Origin: JAWKXU01 sp964468045
Lineage (GTDB): Bacteria > Pseudomonadota > Alphaproteobacteria > Sphingomonadales > Sphingomonadaceae
Direction: 5' to 3'
DNA: 64,000 nt
Assembly: GCA_964468045.1 (NCBI GenBank)
Contig: CAYXTO010000013.1
Coordinates: 1 to 64,000, forward strand
Part shown: piece after piece, positions 25,112 through 33,362 of the stretch
Position numbering within the stretch: position 1 is the first letter of the stretch
Layout: each line of letters begins with the position of its first letter
Program-made: the position numbers and the translations under genes
The notes under the pieces: generated by a model
What the model was told of the DNA's origin: nothing
Database searches by the model: none
The model's input: only the letters and a program-made list of their open reading frames with translations

Positions 25112-26218
25112 ATGGAAGCCGTCGCCGCCGTTCTGGAGGAGCCTTCGGGCCCGTTCTCCATCGAAACCGTCGAAGTGGCCGCGCCCAAGGCGGGCGAAGT
25201 GCTGGTCGATATCAAGGCGGTCGGCATCTGCCATACCGATCTCGCCGCCGCGACCGGCGCCTTCGGCAATCCCTTCCCGGTGGTGCTGGGCCACGAGGGT
25301 GCGGGCGTGGTCGAAGCCGTCGGCGAAGGCGTCACCAACGTCAGGCCGGGCGACAAGGTGCTGCTGACCTTCAACAGCTGCGGCGAATGCAAGCGCTGCA
25401 AGTCCAACGATCCGGCCTACTGCCTCCAGTTCTTCCCGATGAACTTCGGCTGCGTCCACAGCGACGGCACGAACCGCCTCTCCAAGGACGGCGCCACGGT
25501 CTATGACAACTTCTTCGGCCAGTCGTCCTTCGCGGCCAAGGCGGTGGCCAATTCCCGCAACGTGCTGAAAGTGGCAGACGACGCCGATCTCGCCACGCTC
25601 GCGCCTCTCGGCTGCGGCATCCAGACCGGCGCCGGCGGCGTGATGCGCTCGCTCAGCGCGAAGCCGGGCGAATCGCTGGTGGTGATCGGCGGCGGCGCGG
25701 TGGGGCTTTCGGCCGTGATGGGCGGCAAGATCGCCGGATGCGATCCGATCATCCTCATCGAACCGCAGGCCGCCCGCCGCGAGGAAGGGCTGGCGCTGGG
25801 CGCCACCCATGCGATCGATCCCGCGGCACAGGCCAGCACGGCCGAAGCGGTTCGCGCCATCGTGCCGGAAGGCGTGGACATGGTGGTCGACACCAGCGGC
25901 TACCTGCCCGCGGTCGAGCAGGCCGTGAACATGGTCTGCACGCTGGGCCGGATCGGCCTGATCGGCGTGCCCGGCTCGCTCGATGCGGCCCTTCCCGTCC
26001 CGCTCGTCCAGTTCATCACCATGGGCGGTACGGTTCGCGGCATCATCGAGGGTGACAGCGACATCATCGGCTTCCTCCCCGAGTTGATCGCGCACCATGC
26101 CGCCGGCCGCCTGCCGGTGGACAGGATCATCTCACGCTATCCCTTCAGCGATATCAATCGGGCTATCGAGGACGGCCATCACGGCAAGTGCATCAAGGCC
26201 GTGCTGACATTCGACTGA
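25112..26218 (+). CDS. Zinc-dependent alcohol dehydrogenase (aryl-alcohol type)
   Basis: This 368-residue MDR enzyme has catalytic zinc ligands in GICHTDL and GHEGAGVVE. Structural-zinc cysteines lie in CGECKRCKSNDPAYC, and the coenzyme loop is GGGAVGLSAVMGG followed by an acidic IEPQ, which suggests NAD. It should oxidise a primary or allylic alcohol intermediate to the aldehyde. It is the fifth gene of the 22476-28583 operon. Confidence 0.87.
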   Translation: MEAVAAVLEEPSGPFSIETVEVAAPKAGEVLVDIKAVGICHTDLAAATGAFGNPFPVVLGHEGAGVVEAVGEGVTNVRPGDKVLLTFNSCGECKRCKSNDPAYCLQFFPMNFGCVHSDGTNRLSKDGATVYDNFFGQSSFAAKAVANSRNVLKVADDADLATLAPLGCGIQTGAGGVMRSLSAKPGESLVVIGGGAVGLSAVMGGKIAGCDPIILIEPQAARREEGLALGATHAIDPAAQASTAEAVRAIVPEGVDMVVDTSGYLPAVEQAVNMVCTLGRIGLIGVPGSLDAALPVPLVQFITMGGTVRGIIEGDSDIIGFLPELIAHHAAGRLPVDRIISRYPFSDINRAIEDGHHGKCIKAVLTFD

Positions 26219-26228
26219 GAGGACCGAG

Positions 26229-27017
26229 ATGACCAATCCAAGCATGCGACTTGAGCGCGACGGCGCGCTGGCGCGCATTACCTTCACCCAGGCCGAGCGC
26301 GGCAATCCGATCGACGGGGAATTCTGCAGCGCATTCGGCGATATTGCGGACGATATTTCGGAAGACCGTTCGGTCCGCGCGGTGCTGATCACCGCCGAGG
26401 GCAAGAATTTCAGTTTTGGCGGGGACGTGCGCAAGTTCCAGGCGGCGAAGGATGACCTGCCGAAGCTGATCAAGGAATGGACCCGCGACCTGCATGTCGG
26501 CATTGCCCGCCTGCAGCGGATGGATGCCCCGATCGTCGCCGCGATCCAGGGCATCTGCACCGGGGGAATGACCGGCACGATCGCGGGCTCCGACATCGTC
26601 GTGATCGAACCGTCCACCAAGTTCGTCGCGGCCTATGCGGGTATCGGCTATTCCAACGACGCCAGTTCCTCGGTGATGTTCGCGCGGCGCATGGGCATCG
26701 CCCGCGCCAAGCGGTTCCTGATCATGAACGAGATTCTCGATGCGGAGGCCGCCGTCGCGGCTGGCCTAGCCGACGAAATCGTCCCGGCGGACAGCCTTCT
26801 CGCCAGGGCCGAGGAAATCGCGCAGCGGCTCGCCCAGGGGCCGACGCGCGCCTTCGGCGAAATCCGGCGGCTGCTCAATAGCGTGGGCGACCAGCCGCTG
26901 GAAACGCAGCTCGAGCTGGAAGCGCAGGCGCTGGCTCGCATCGCCCGTACCGCCGACGCGCAGGAAGGGCTCACCGCTTTCGTCGAGAAGCGCAAACCGC
27001 AATTTCGGGGAGAGTGA
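26229..27017 (+). CDS. Enoyl-CoA hydratase/isomerase family protein (PaaG-like)
   Basis: This 262-residue crotonase has the oxyanion-hole segments NFSFGGDVRKF and IQGICTGGMTGTIAGSDIV. At the positions where hydratases carry two catalytic Glu residues it reads YAGIGYSNDASSSV, so neither Glu is present. An isomerase or hydrolase role like PaaG is therefore more likely than simple hydration. It lies 10 bp after the alcohol dehydrogenase. Confidence 0.8.
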   Translation: MTNPSMRLERDGALARITFTQAERGNPIDGEFCSAFGDIADDISEDRSVRAVLITAEGKNFSFGGDVRKFQAAKDDLPKLIKEWTRDLHVGIARLQRMDAPIVAAIQGICTGGMTGTIAGSDIVVIEPSTKFVAAYAGIGYSNDASSSVMFARRMGIARAKRFLIMNEILDAEAAVAAGLADEIVPADSLLARAEEIAQRLAQGPTRAFGEIRRLLNSVGDQPLETQLELEAQALARIARTADAQEGLTAFVEKRKPQFRGE

Positions 27018-27023
27018 TCGGAA

Positions 27024-28583
27024 ATGTGGCTGTATCCGGAAGTTCGCACTCTCGGGCAATTCATCGAATATCATGCCCGCAAGACGCCTGATCGGCGCGC
27101 GCTGGTGTGGGGTGACCGCACGATTTCCTTCGCCGAATATGATCGCGCCGCCAATCGGGTTGCAAATGGGCTGATCGCGCGGGGGGTCGAGGCGGGCCAT
27201 CGCGTGGGCTTCTTTGGCCTGAACAGCCCGGATTTCTATTTTGCGCTGACCGGCACCGCGAAGACCCGCGGCGCATTCACGGTGTTCAACTGGCGGCTGG
27301 CCGTACCCGAGCTGGTCCAGCTGATCCAGGACAGCCAGACCCGGCTGTGCATAGTCGAACGCGCGCTGGAGGATTTGTGGAACGAGGCGATCGCTTCCTG
27401 CACAGGCGGGATCGAGACGATCTGGATCGACGAGACCACCACCCTGGAAACGATCTTCGCCGATCAGCCGGGGGAAAAGCCCGACATCTTCATCAGCGAG
27501 GAAGATACCGCGATCCAGCTTTACACCTCCGGCACCACGGGGATTCCCAAGGGGGTGATGCTCAGCCACGGCGGCTTCAACCGCATGCGGCTGTGCGAGC
27601 ATTTCGAGCCCACCTATCATTGGGAAGATGATGACATCTTCATCAATCCGCTTCCCAATTTCCATCTGCTGTCGATCGGCATCGCCTTTCAGTGCCTCTA
27701 CAACGGCGTCGGGATCTCGATCGTGCGGCAGTTCAATCCCGCCACGGTGCTGGCGACGATCCAGCATGACAGGCCGACCCTGCTGACGCTGACGCCCACG
27801 ATGATCCAGATGCTGCTGGATCATCCGGATGCCCAGACCACGGATTTCTCGTCGCTGCGCCTGACCCTTTATGCGGGTTCGCCGATTTCGCTGGGGCTGA
27901 TCAAGCGCGCCATCGAAATGATGCCTTGCAAGTTCATGCAGTTCTACGGCGCGACAGAGGCCAACGGCGCCTTTTCGATCCTGCGTCCGGAGGAGCATGA
28001 CCTCAATGACGAGGCCAAGCTGCAAAGCTGCGGACGGCCCCTGCCGCTGATCGAATTCCGCATCGTGGATTCCGAAGGAAACGAAGTGCCCGATGGCGAA
28101 CCCGGCGAATTGCTGGTCCGCGCGCCCGCCATTTTCATGGGCTACTGGAACCAGCCGGAAACCACCGCCAAGGTGATAGAAAGCGGCTGGTATCACTCCG
28201 GCGATGTCGCCCGGCGCGATGCCGAGGGGCTGTATTATATCGTGGACCGGGTGAAGGACATGATCGTCTCGGGGGGCGAGAACATCTATTCCGCCGAAGT
28301 CGAGAATGTCATTTCCACTCACCCCCAGGTCGCGGCCGTGGCGGTGATCGGGGTGCCGGATGCGCGCTGGGGGGAAGCGGTCAAGGCCTGCGTGATCGCG
28401 AAGCCCGACCAGACGGTGGATGAAGCCGACATCCTGGCCTATGCGCGGGAGAAGCTCGCCGGCTACAAGGTGCCGAAGAGCGTCGATTTCTTCGAGAGCT
28501 TCCCGCTGGTGCCCAGCGGCAAGGTGTCCAAGAAGGATCTGCGCGCACCCTATTGGGAAGGCGTGGGCCGCTCCGTTTCCTGA
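27024..28583 (+). CDS. Acyl-CoA synthetase (AMP-binding)
   Basis: This 519-residue ANL-superfamily ligase has the P-loop YTSGTTGIPKG, adenine-binding YGATEANG, the YHSGDVARRDAEGLYYIVDR hinge region with GGENIYSAEVE, and the C-terminal catalytic Lys in SGKVSKKDLR. It converts a carboxylic acid to its CoA thioester with ATP. It closes the operon that begins at 22476. A 7-bp stem (28596-28614) lies downstream. Confidence 0.9.
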   Translation: MWLYPEVRTLGQFIEYHARKTPDRRALVWGDRTISFAEYDRAANRVANGLIARGVEAGHRVGFFGLNSPDFYFALTGTAKTRGAFTVFNWRLAVPELVQLIQDSQTRLCIVERALEDLWNEAIASCTGGIETIWIDETTTLETIFADQPGEKPDIFISEEDTAIQLYTSGTTGIPKGVMLSHGGFNRMRLCEHFEPTYHWEDDDIFINPLPNFHLLSIGIAFQCLYNGVGISIVRQFNPATVLATIQHDRPTLLTLTPTMIQMLLDHPDAQTTDFSSLRLTLYAGSPISLGLIKRAIEMMPCKFMQFYGATEANGAFSILRPEEHDLNDEAKLQSCGRPLPLIEFRIVDSEGNEVPDGEPGELLVRAPAIFMGYWNQPETTAKVIESGWYHSGDVARRDAEGLYYIVDRVKDMIVSGGENIYSAEVENVISTHPQVAAVAVIGVPDARWGEAVKACVIAKPDQTVDEADILAYAREKLAGYKVPKSVDFFESFPLVPSGKVSKKDLRAPYWEGVGRSVS

Positions 28584-28595
28584 CGCGGTTGCGAC

Positions 28596-28614
28596 GAGGG
28601 CCTTGTCGGCCCTC
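28596..28614. terminator. Hairpin between convergent genes
   Basis: GAGGGCC (28596-28602) pairs with GGCCCTC (28608-28614) across TTGTC. It sits in the 51-bp gap between two convergent operons, so it could stop transcription from both sides. It lacks a T-tract. Confidence 0.45.
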
Positions 28615-28634
28615 GCCGCCTCCCCAGCCCGGGA

Positions 28635-30500
28635 CTATAGATCCACCACCAGTTGCGCGCCCCTTGCTCGGGATACGCACAGGCACATATGCCTGTTTTC
28701 GGCTTTCTCCTCGTCCGAGAAATAGGCGTCGCGATGCTCGGCCTCGCCGGAAACGATATCCGCCGCGCACCGCCCGCAGGTGCCCTGCATGCAGGCGAAG
28801 GGCACCTCGATCCCCGCCATCGCCAGCGCATCGATGATGGTGCGGTCGGGCGGCACCTCCACCGATCTGCCGGAGCGGGCGAGTTGCAGGTTGAACGCCC
28901 GGTTCTCGCTGTCGTCGGCAACGGCGGCCGAGAAGGATTCCGTGCGGATCTGGGCCTCGCGCCAGCCTCTCGCGGCTGCTTCCCGGCGGAGCCAGTCCAT
29001 GAAGGGCTGCGGACCGCAGAGATAAAGCAGATCTTCCGACCCATGGGTTCCCAGCACTGCGTCGAGATCGATGCCCGAACCGCCCTCGGGCCGATCCAGA
29101 TGCACCGTGGCGCAGCGTGACATCGGCCCCTGGGCAAGGTCCTTGCGGAACGCGATTGCGCCTTCATCCCGCGAACAGACATGGAGGTGATAAGGCTTGC
29201 CCAGCGCATGGAGGCGATGCGCCATCGCCAGCAGCGGCGTGATGCCGATGCCGCCCGCCACCAGCACGAAGCGGGGTGCGTTTTCATAAAGCACGAAGTT
29301 GTTGCGCGGACGGGAGACCGCGATCTCGTCGCCCACCTTCAGCGCATGCATGGCGCGCGAGCCGCCGCGCCCGCCGTCCTCCCGCTTGACCGCGATGCGA
29401 TAGCGATTGGCGGCCTGGTCGTGGGACACCAGGGAATATTGGCGGACCAGCCCGTCCGGCAGGTGAACCTCGACATGCGCCCCGGCATCGCCTGATGGCA
29501 GGACGCGGCCGTCGGCCGGCTCAAGATCGAAGGAACGGATGGCATCGGCCTGATCCTCGATCCTGGCGACGCGCATGGCGATCGGCGCACGATCCTCCTC
29601 GGTCGGGATATGGAATTCTCCCGGCCCTTCGAACCAGCCGCGATCGGGGATGCCCTGCCGGCGCAATACGCCATTGGCGAGCTCCCATACGCGCCTGTAC
29701 TTGTACCAGGGCACATGCGGCACGAGGTGGTGAATCGTGTGGTCTTCCTGTCCGAACATCAGCCGCCGGAACGATGAATTGCCCCGCACGTAAACCGTCG
29801 ACTGGAACGGTTCATGCTCCCAGGTCAGCCCGGTGGGATGCTGGATATGCGCGAAGGTATAGGCGACGATACCCAGGCCCACGCGCTGCGGCACCACATA
29901 GAGCAGCAGGAATTCCTTCCACCAGGGCGACATCAGGAAGGCGACATGGGAAATCACCACCGTCGCCAGCATGATATGGAACCAGAGGGCGACCTTGCCC
30001 GACCAGTAATGCCGGCCATAGCGATAATACCAGCCGACCCAGTGCAGATCGGCGAACATCAGGTAGGATACGCCCAGCCATTTCGGCAGATCGACGAAGC
30101 CGGTGTCGGGATCGCGCCCTTCCTCGCCGGTATAGCGATGATGGTCCATATGAATGGCGCGGAACACCGTCATGTTCACACCGGGCAGGAGCAGCTGGCC
30201 GGGGATCACGCCGAGAAGATCGTTCAGCACGCCATTGCTGGAAACCGCGCGGTGCGAGGCATCGTGCAGCGGCGTGAAGGCCAGATAGACCGCGCCGAGG
30301 TTGAACAGCATCGCGATCCACAAGGGAAGATGGCCGCTCATATAGCCCCATACCCCGAGGCCGAACGCGCCCAGCGCCAGCGCGACCAGCGCCGCCTGCT
30401 GGAACGCCAGAAGCGGCACGCGCATCACATCCGCATAGCGCGGGTCTTTCACAACTTGATTAAGTACATCCCTGACTGCGGGATTTCTGGTCATGGCCAT
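28635..30500 (-). CDS. Membrane fatty-acid desaturase/hydroxylase fused to a flavin-2Fe-2S reductase
   Basis: This 621-residue protein has two parts. Residues 1-290 are a membrane diiron domain with helices at about 31-52, 60-78, 170-190 and 197-217. Its histidine boxes are HDASH (79-83), HMDHH (117-121) and HTIHH (254-258), with an extra HIQH at 218-221. Residues 305-621 are a phthalate-dioxygenase-reductase-type module with flavin site RQYSLVS (353-359), nucleotide site GGIGITPLL (416-424), CGPQPFM (495-501) and a plant-type 2Fe-2S centre (C570, C575, C578, C608). One polypeptide can thus take electrons from NAD(P)H to the diiron site. The likely role is hydroxylation or desaturation of a hydrophobic substrate. 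It is preceded by two palindromes, one of FNR/FixK type. Confidence 0.88.
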   Translation of the reverse strand: MAMTRNPAVRDVLNQVVKDPRYADVMRVPLLAFQQAALVALALGAFGLGVWGYMSGHLPLWIAMLFNLGAVYLAFTPLHDASHRAVSSNGVLNDLLGVIPGQLLLPGVNMTVFRAIHMDHHRYTGEEGRDPDTGFVDLPKWLGVSYLMFADLHWVGWYYRYGRHYWSGKVALWFHIMLATVVISHVAFLMSPWWKEFLLLYVVPQRVGLGIVAYTFAHIQHPTGLTWEHEPFQSTVYVRGNSSFRRLMFGQEDHTIHHLVPHVPWYKYRRVWELANGVLRRQGIPDRGWFEGPGEFHIPTEEDRAPIAMRVARIEDQADAIRSFDLEPADGRVLPSGDAGAHVEVHLPDGLVRQYSLVSHDQAANRYRIAVKREDGGRGGSRAMHALKVGDEIAVSRPRNNFVLYENAPRFVLVAGGIGITPLLAMAHRLHALGKPYHLHVCSRDEGAIAFRKDLAQGPMSRCATVHLDRPEGGSGIDLDAVLGTHGSEDLLYLCGPQPFMDWLRREAAARGWREAQIRTESFSAAVADDSENRAFNLQLARSGRSVEVPPDRTIIDALAMAGIEVPFACMQGTCGRCAADIVSGEAEHRDAYFSDEEKAENRHMCLCVSRARGAQLVVDL

Positions 30501-30534
30501 TGGTCAGCACTCCTGCTCCCGATTCTCCACGCTT

Positions 30535-30553
30535 TGCGTATATTAGATACGCA
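30535..30553. promoter_or_regulatory. Palindrome upstream of the desaturase-reductase gene
   Basis: TGCGTAT-ATTAG-ATACGCA is a perfect 7-bp inverted repeat centred 44 bp upstream of the start codon at 30500. It is a candidate operator; the regulator is unknown. Confidence 0.55.
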
Positions 30554-30561
30554 TTATGCGC

Positions 30562-30577
30562 TTTGACCTGAGTCAAA
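30562..30577. promoter_or_regulatory. FNR/FixK-type box (anaerobox)
   Basis: TTTGACCTGAGTCAAA is a perfect palindrome containing TTGA-N6-TCAA. This is the core of FNR, FixK and DNR binding sites (TTGAT-N4-ATCAA). Its centre is 69 bp upstream of the desaturase-reductase start, a usual position for activation under low oxygen. It is inferred from the consensus alone. Confidence 0.6.
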
Positions 30578-30623
30578 ATGGGAAAAAGCAGGAGCGGCGC
30601 CTGTGGTCGCGTCGCTTCAGTCG

Positions 30624-31580
30624 TCAGGCAGGATAGGGTGGCATCCCCATGCGCGCCCGCGCGCGGGCATAATCCTCCACCAGCCATTCGATGTAATCGC
30701 CCGCCGGCTCGGAGCGCTTGATCGCGCCGATGCCCTGCCCCGCGCTCCAGATATCCTTCCAGGCCTTGGCATTGTCGCCGCCGCCGTCGATATTGATCGC
30801 CTTGCCTTCGGGGCGAACGAGCTGGGCCGGATCGAGGCCATTCTCGAGGATGGAGGGGCGCAGGAAATTGGCGTTCACCCCGGTGAAGCAATTGGTCACC
30901 ACGATATCGTCCGCCACGCCGTCGACGATCATCTGCTTGAAGCCGGGCTGGGTATTCGCTTCCGCGCTCGCGAGGAAGGGCGAGCCGATATAGGCGAAAT
31001 CCGCGCCGAGCACTTCCGCCGCCAGCACGGCCTGCCCGTTGGCGATCGCGCCGGACAGCAGCACCAGGCCATCCCACCATTCGCGCAGTTCCTGCATCAG
31101 TGCGAAAGGCGAGCGATCCCCCGTGTGCCCGCCGGCGCCCGCGCCCACCGCAATGATCCCGTCCACCCCCATCTCCGCACATTTGCGGGCATGGCGGTCC
31201 TTGATCACATCCTGGAACACCAGCGAGCCATTGGCCTGCAAGGCGCGCACCAGATCGGGATTGGCGGCCAGCGCCAGCACCACGATCGGCACCTTATGCT
31301 TCAGCACGATCTCCAGATCCGCTTCCAGCCGCGAGTTGGACTTGTGCGCCACCAAATTGATCGCATAGGGCACATCGCCGACGCTGGCCGCAATCCGCGC
31401 GATATCCGCATCCAGTTGCTCGCTGGTGCGCGGGTTGAGCGCGGGCATCGAACCGATGATCCCGGCCCTGCACTGCTCGATCACCAGATCGGCGGTGGAG
31501 GCGATGAACATCGGCCCGGCCATGACCGGCAGCCGCAAATTGGCCTTCAGGCGGCGCGCAAGCTCGGCGCGATTGGACAT
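30624..31580 (-). CDS. Nitronate monooxygenase-family flavoprotein
   Basis: This 318-residue TIM-barrel protein starts with LRLPVMAGPMFIAS and contains the FMN-binding GAGAGGHTGDRS and LAAEVLGADFAYIGSPFLAS segments of the 2-nitropropane dioxygenase family. In catabolic clusters these proteins often act as oxidoreductases on conjugated acyl-CoA or quinone-like substrates rather than on nitronates. It follows the MaoC gene in the leftward operon. ATG 31580 is chosen over a longer frame that overlaps that gene. Confidence 0.82.
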   Translation of the reverse strand: MSNRAELARRLKANLRLPVMAGPMFIASTADLVIEQCRAGIIGSMPALNPRTSEQLDADIARIAASVGDVPYAINLVAHKSNSRLEADLEIVLKHKVPIVVLALAANPDLVRALQANGSLVFQDVIKDRHARKCAEMGVDGIIAVGAGAGGHTGDRSPFALMQELREWWDGLVLLSGAIANGQAVLAAEVLGADFAYIGSPFLASAEANTQPGFKQMIVDGVADDIVVTNCFTGVNANFLRPSILENGLDPAQLVRPEGKAINIDGGGDNAKAWKDIWSAGQGIGAIKRSEPAGDYIEWLVEDYARARARMGMPPYPA

Positions 31581-31581
31581 T

Positions 31582-32433
31582 CTAGTTACCCCTCCATTCG
31601 ATGCGGCCGCCGTCGAGCACCTTGCGATCCCCCACAAAGCCCTGGAAATGCGCCTGCGTCCCGTCCTTCCATATCCGGAAAGTCAGGGTGTCGCCCGGCA
31701 TCACCACGCCCGAAAAACGGCACGACAGATGGCCGACAGCCGACGGGTCCCGGCCCAGCGCGCGGGAAACGGCGACGCCCGCGATGCCGTAGCTCGCCAG
31801 CCCTTGCAGGATCGGCCGCTCGAACCCGGCCTTCTTGGCGAAATCGGGCTTGAGATGGAGCGGGTTCCAGTCCCCCGACAGGCGATAGATCAGCGCCGCG
31901 CGCGGCGACGTCTCGAAGCTGCCGGTCGCATCGGGATCACTCGCAAAATCGAAGCCCTGCTCGCGCGCGGGCGGCTCCCCGCCGAAGCCGCCATCGCCGC
32001 GCAGCAACAGCGTCTGGTGCAGGCGGCAATAGGAGCGGCCATCGGCGGCGTCGCGGATTTCCCGCTCCACCACCATGATCGCGCCCTTGCCTTCGCCGCG
32101 ATCCGCCAGCGTATGGACACGGGCAGTGCCGACGATCTCGCCGGAGGCGGGCAGCGGATGCTCGAACCACGCCGCCTGCGCCATATGGACCAGCTTGGTG
32201 AAGTCGATCCCGAACTTGGGGTCGCGCATCCACATGCCGGGCGAGGCCAGCGTCACCGCATAGGTGGGCAGCACCTTGAGCGCGGTCTCGTCCATGAAGG
32301 CGAGATCGCCTTCATCGAGCGGATCGCGGGCAAGACCGACCCCCAATGCGTAGAGGATCGCGTCGCGCGCCTGCCATGCATGGCGCGTCTCGCCGAAATC
32401 ATGGGCGAACAGCGCGGCGCTATCGATCGGCAT
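31582..32433 (-). CDS. MaoC-type 2-enoyl-CoA hydratase 2 (MFE-2 hydratase-like)
   Basis: This 283-residue double-hotdog protein has hydratase-2 catalytic Asp/His in YRLSGDWNPLHLKPDFA, followed by GFERPILQGLASYGIAG. It corresponds to the hydratase domain of peroxisomal MFE-2 and hydrates trans-2-enoyl-CoA to (R)-3-hydroxyacyl-CoA. The gene follows the MFE-2-type dehydrogenase by 4 bp, so the two are the split halves of one activity. Confidence 0.87.
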   Translation of the reverse strand: MPIDSAALFAHDFGETRHAWQARDAILYALGVGLARDPLDEGDLAFMDETALKVLPTYAVTLASPGMWMRDPKFGIDFTKLVHMAQAAWFEHPLPASGEIVGTARVHTLADRGEGKGAIMVVEREIRDAADGRSYCRLHQTLLLRGDGGFGGEPPAREQGFDFASDPDATGSFETSPRAALIYRLSGDWNPLHLKPDFAKKAGFERPILQGLASYGIAGVAVSRALGRDPSAVGHLSCRFSGVVMPGDTLTFRIWKDGTQAHFQGFVGDRKVLDGGRIEWRGN

Positions 32434-32437
32434 GGCG

Positions 32438-33352
32438 TCAGCAGGGGTCCCAGGTGAACACGTCGCCCGAGCGGTGCAGCGGATAGAAATCGTTGCGAAA
32501 CTGGTCGAACACCCGCTCCGTCACCGTTTCCGGCGTCCAGCCATCCGAAGTATGCGCGGTGCGGATCGGGCGCGGCTGCGAGAACAGGTAGATCTCGTTG
32601 TTGCGCACGCCGAAGATCTGCCCGGTCACGTCCCTCGCCTCGTCACTGGTCAGGGCCACCACGAAGGGCGCGATCTTGTTGGCATCGAGCTTCTTCAGCC
32701 CTTCCACGCGCTTCTGCTGTTCCGGCGTATCGGTCGGGATCGAATCGATCATCCGGGTCCAGGCGAAGGGCGCGACCGCGTTGGAACGCACGCCGAAGCG
32801 CTGCATGTCGATCGCGATGCTCTTGGACAGGCCGACGATGCCCATCTTCGCCGATGCATAATTGGCCTGGCCGAAATTGCCGATCAGGCCCGCAGTGGAC
32901 GTCATGTGGACATAGGCGCCGGAGCCCTGCTCCTTGAAGTAGGGGGCGGCGGCGCGGCTGGTGTTGAAGCTGCCCTTGAGGTGGACCGCCAGCACCGCGT
33001 CGAAATCGTCCGGCCCCATCTTGTGGAAGAACAGGTCGCGCAGATTGCCGGCATTGTTCACCACGCCGTCGATCCGGCCGAAATTGTCGATGGCGGCCTT
33101 GATCATGGCGACGCCGCCTTCCCAATCCGCCACGGAATCATGGCTGGCGACAGCCTTGCCGCCCATGGCGCGGATCTCTTCCACGACCTGCTCGGCCGGC
33201 GAGGGGCCTTCCTGCCCTTCCCCGGTCAGCGAAACGCCGAGATCGTTGACCACCACGGCCGCGCCGGCCTTCGCCATTTCCAGCGCGATGCCGCGCCCGA
33301 CGCCGCGCCCGGCGCCGGTGACGAGGACGGCCTTGCCTTCCATCATGCCCAT
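32438..33352 (-). CDS. SDR, (R)-3-hydroxyacyl-CoA dehydrogenase of MFE-2 type
   Basis: This 304-residue SDR has the long MFE-2/HSD17B4 form: VLVTGAGRGVGRGIALEMAK, VVVNDLGVSLTGEG, NNAGNLRDLFFHKM and catalytic YASAKMG, with the typical C-terminal extension (NNEIYLFSQPRPIRTAHTSDGW). It oxidises (R)-3-hydroxyacyl-CoA to the 3-keto form with NAD. Bulky or branched substrates such as sterol side chains are normal for this family. Confidence 0.87.
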   Translation of the reverse strand: MGMMEGKAVLVTGAGRGVGRGIALEMAKAGAAVVVNDLGVSLTGEGQEGPSPAEQVVEEIRAMGGKAVASHDSVADWEGGVAMIKAAIDNFGRIDGVVNNAGNLRDLFFHKMGPDDFDAVLAVHLKGSFNTSRAAAPYFKEQGSGAYVHMTSTAGLIGNFGQANYASAKMGIVGLSKSIAIDMQRFGVRSNAVAPFAWTRMIDSIPTDTPEQQKRVEGLKKLDANKIAPFVVALTSDEARDVTGQIFGVRNNEIYLFSQPRPIRTAHTSDGWTPETVTERVFDQFRNDFYPLHRSGDVFTWDPC

Positions 33353-33362
33353 GTGACTTACC

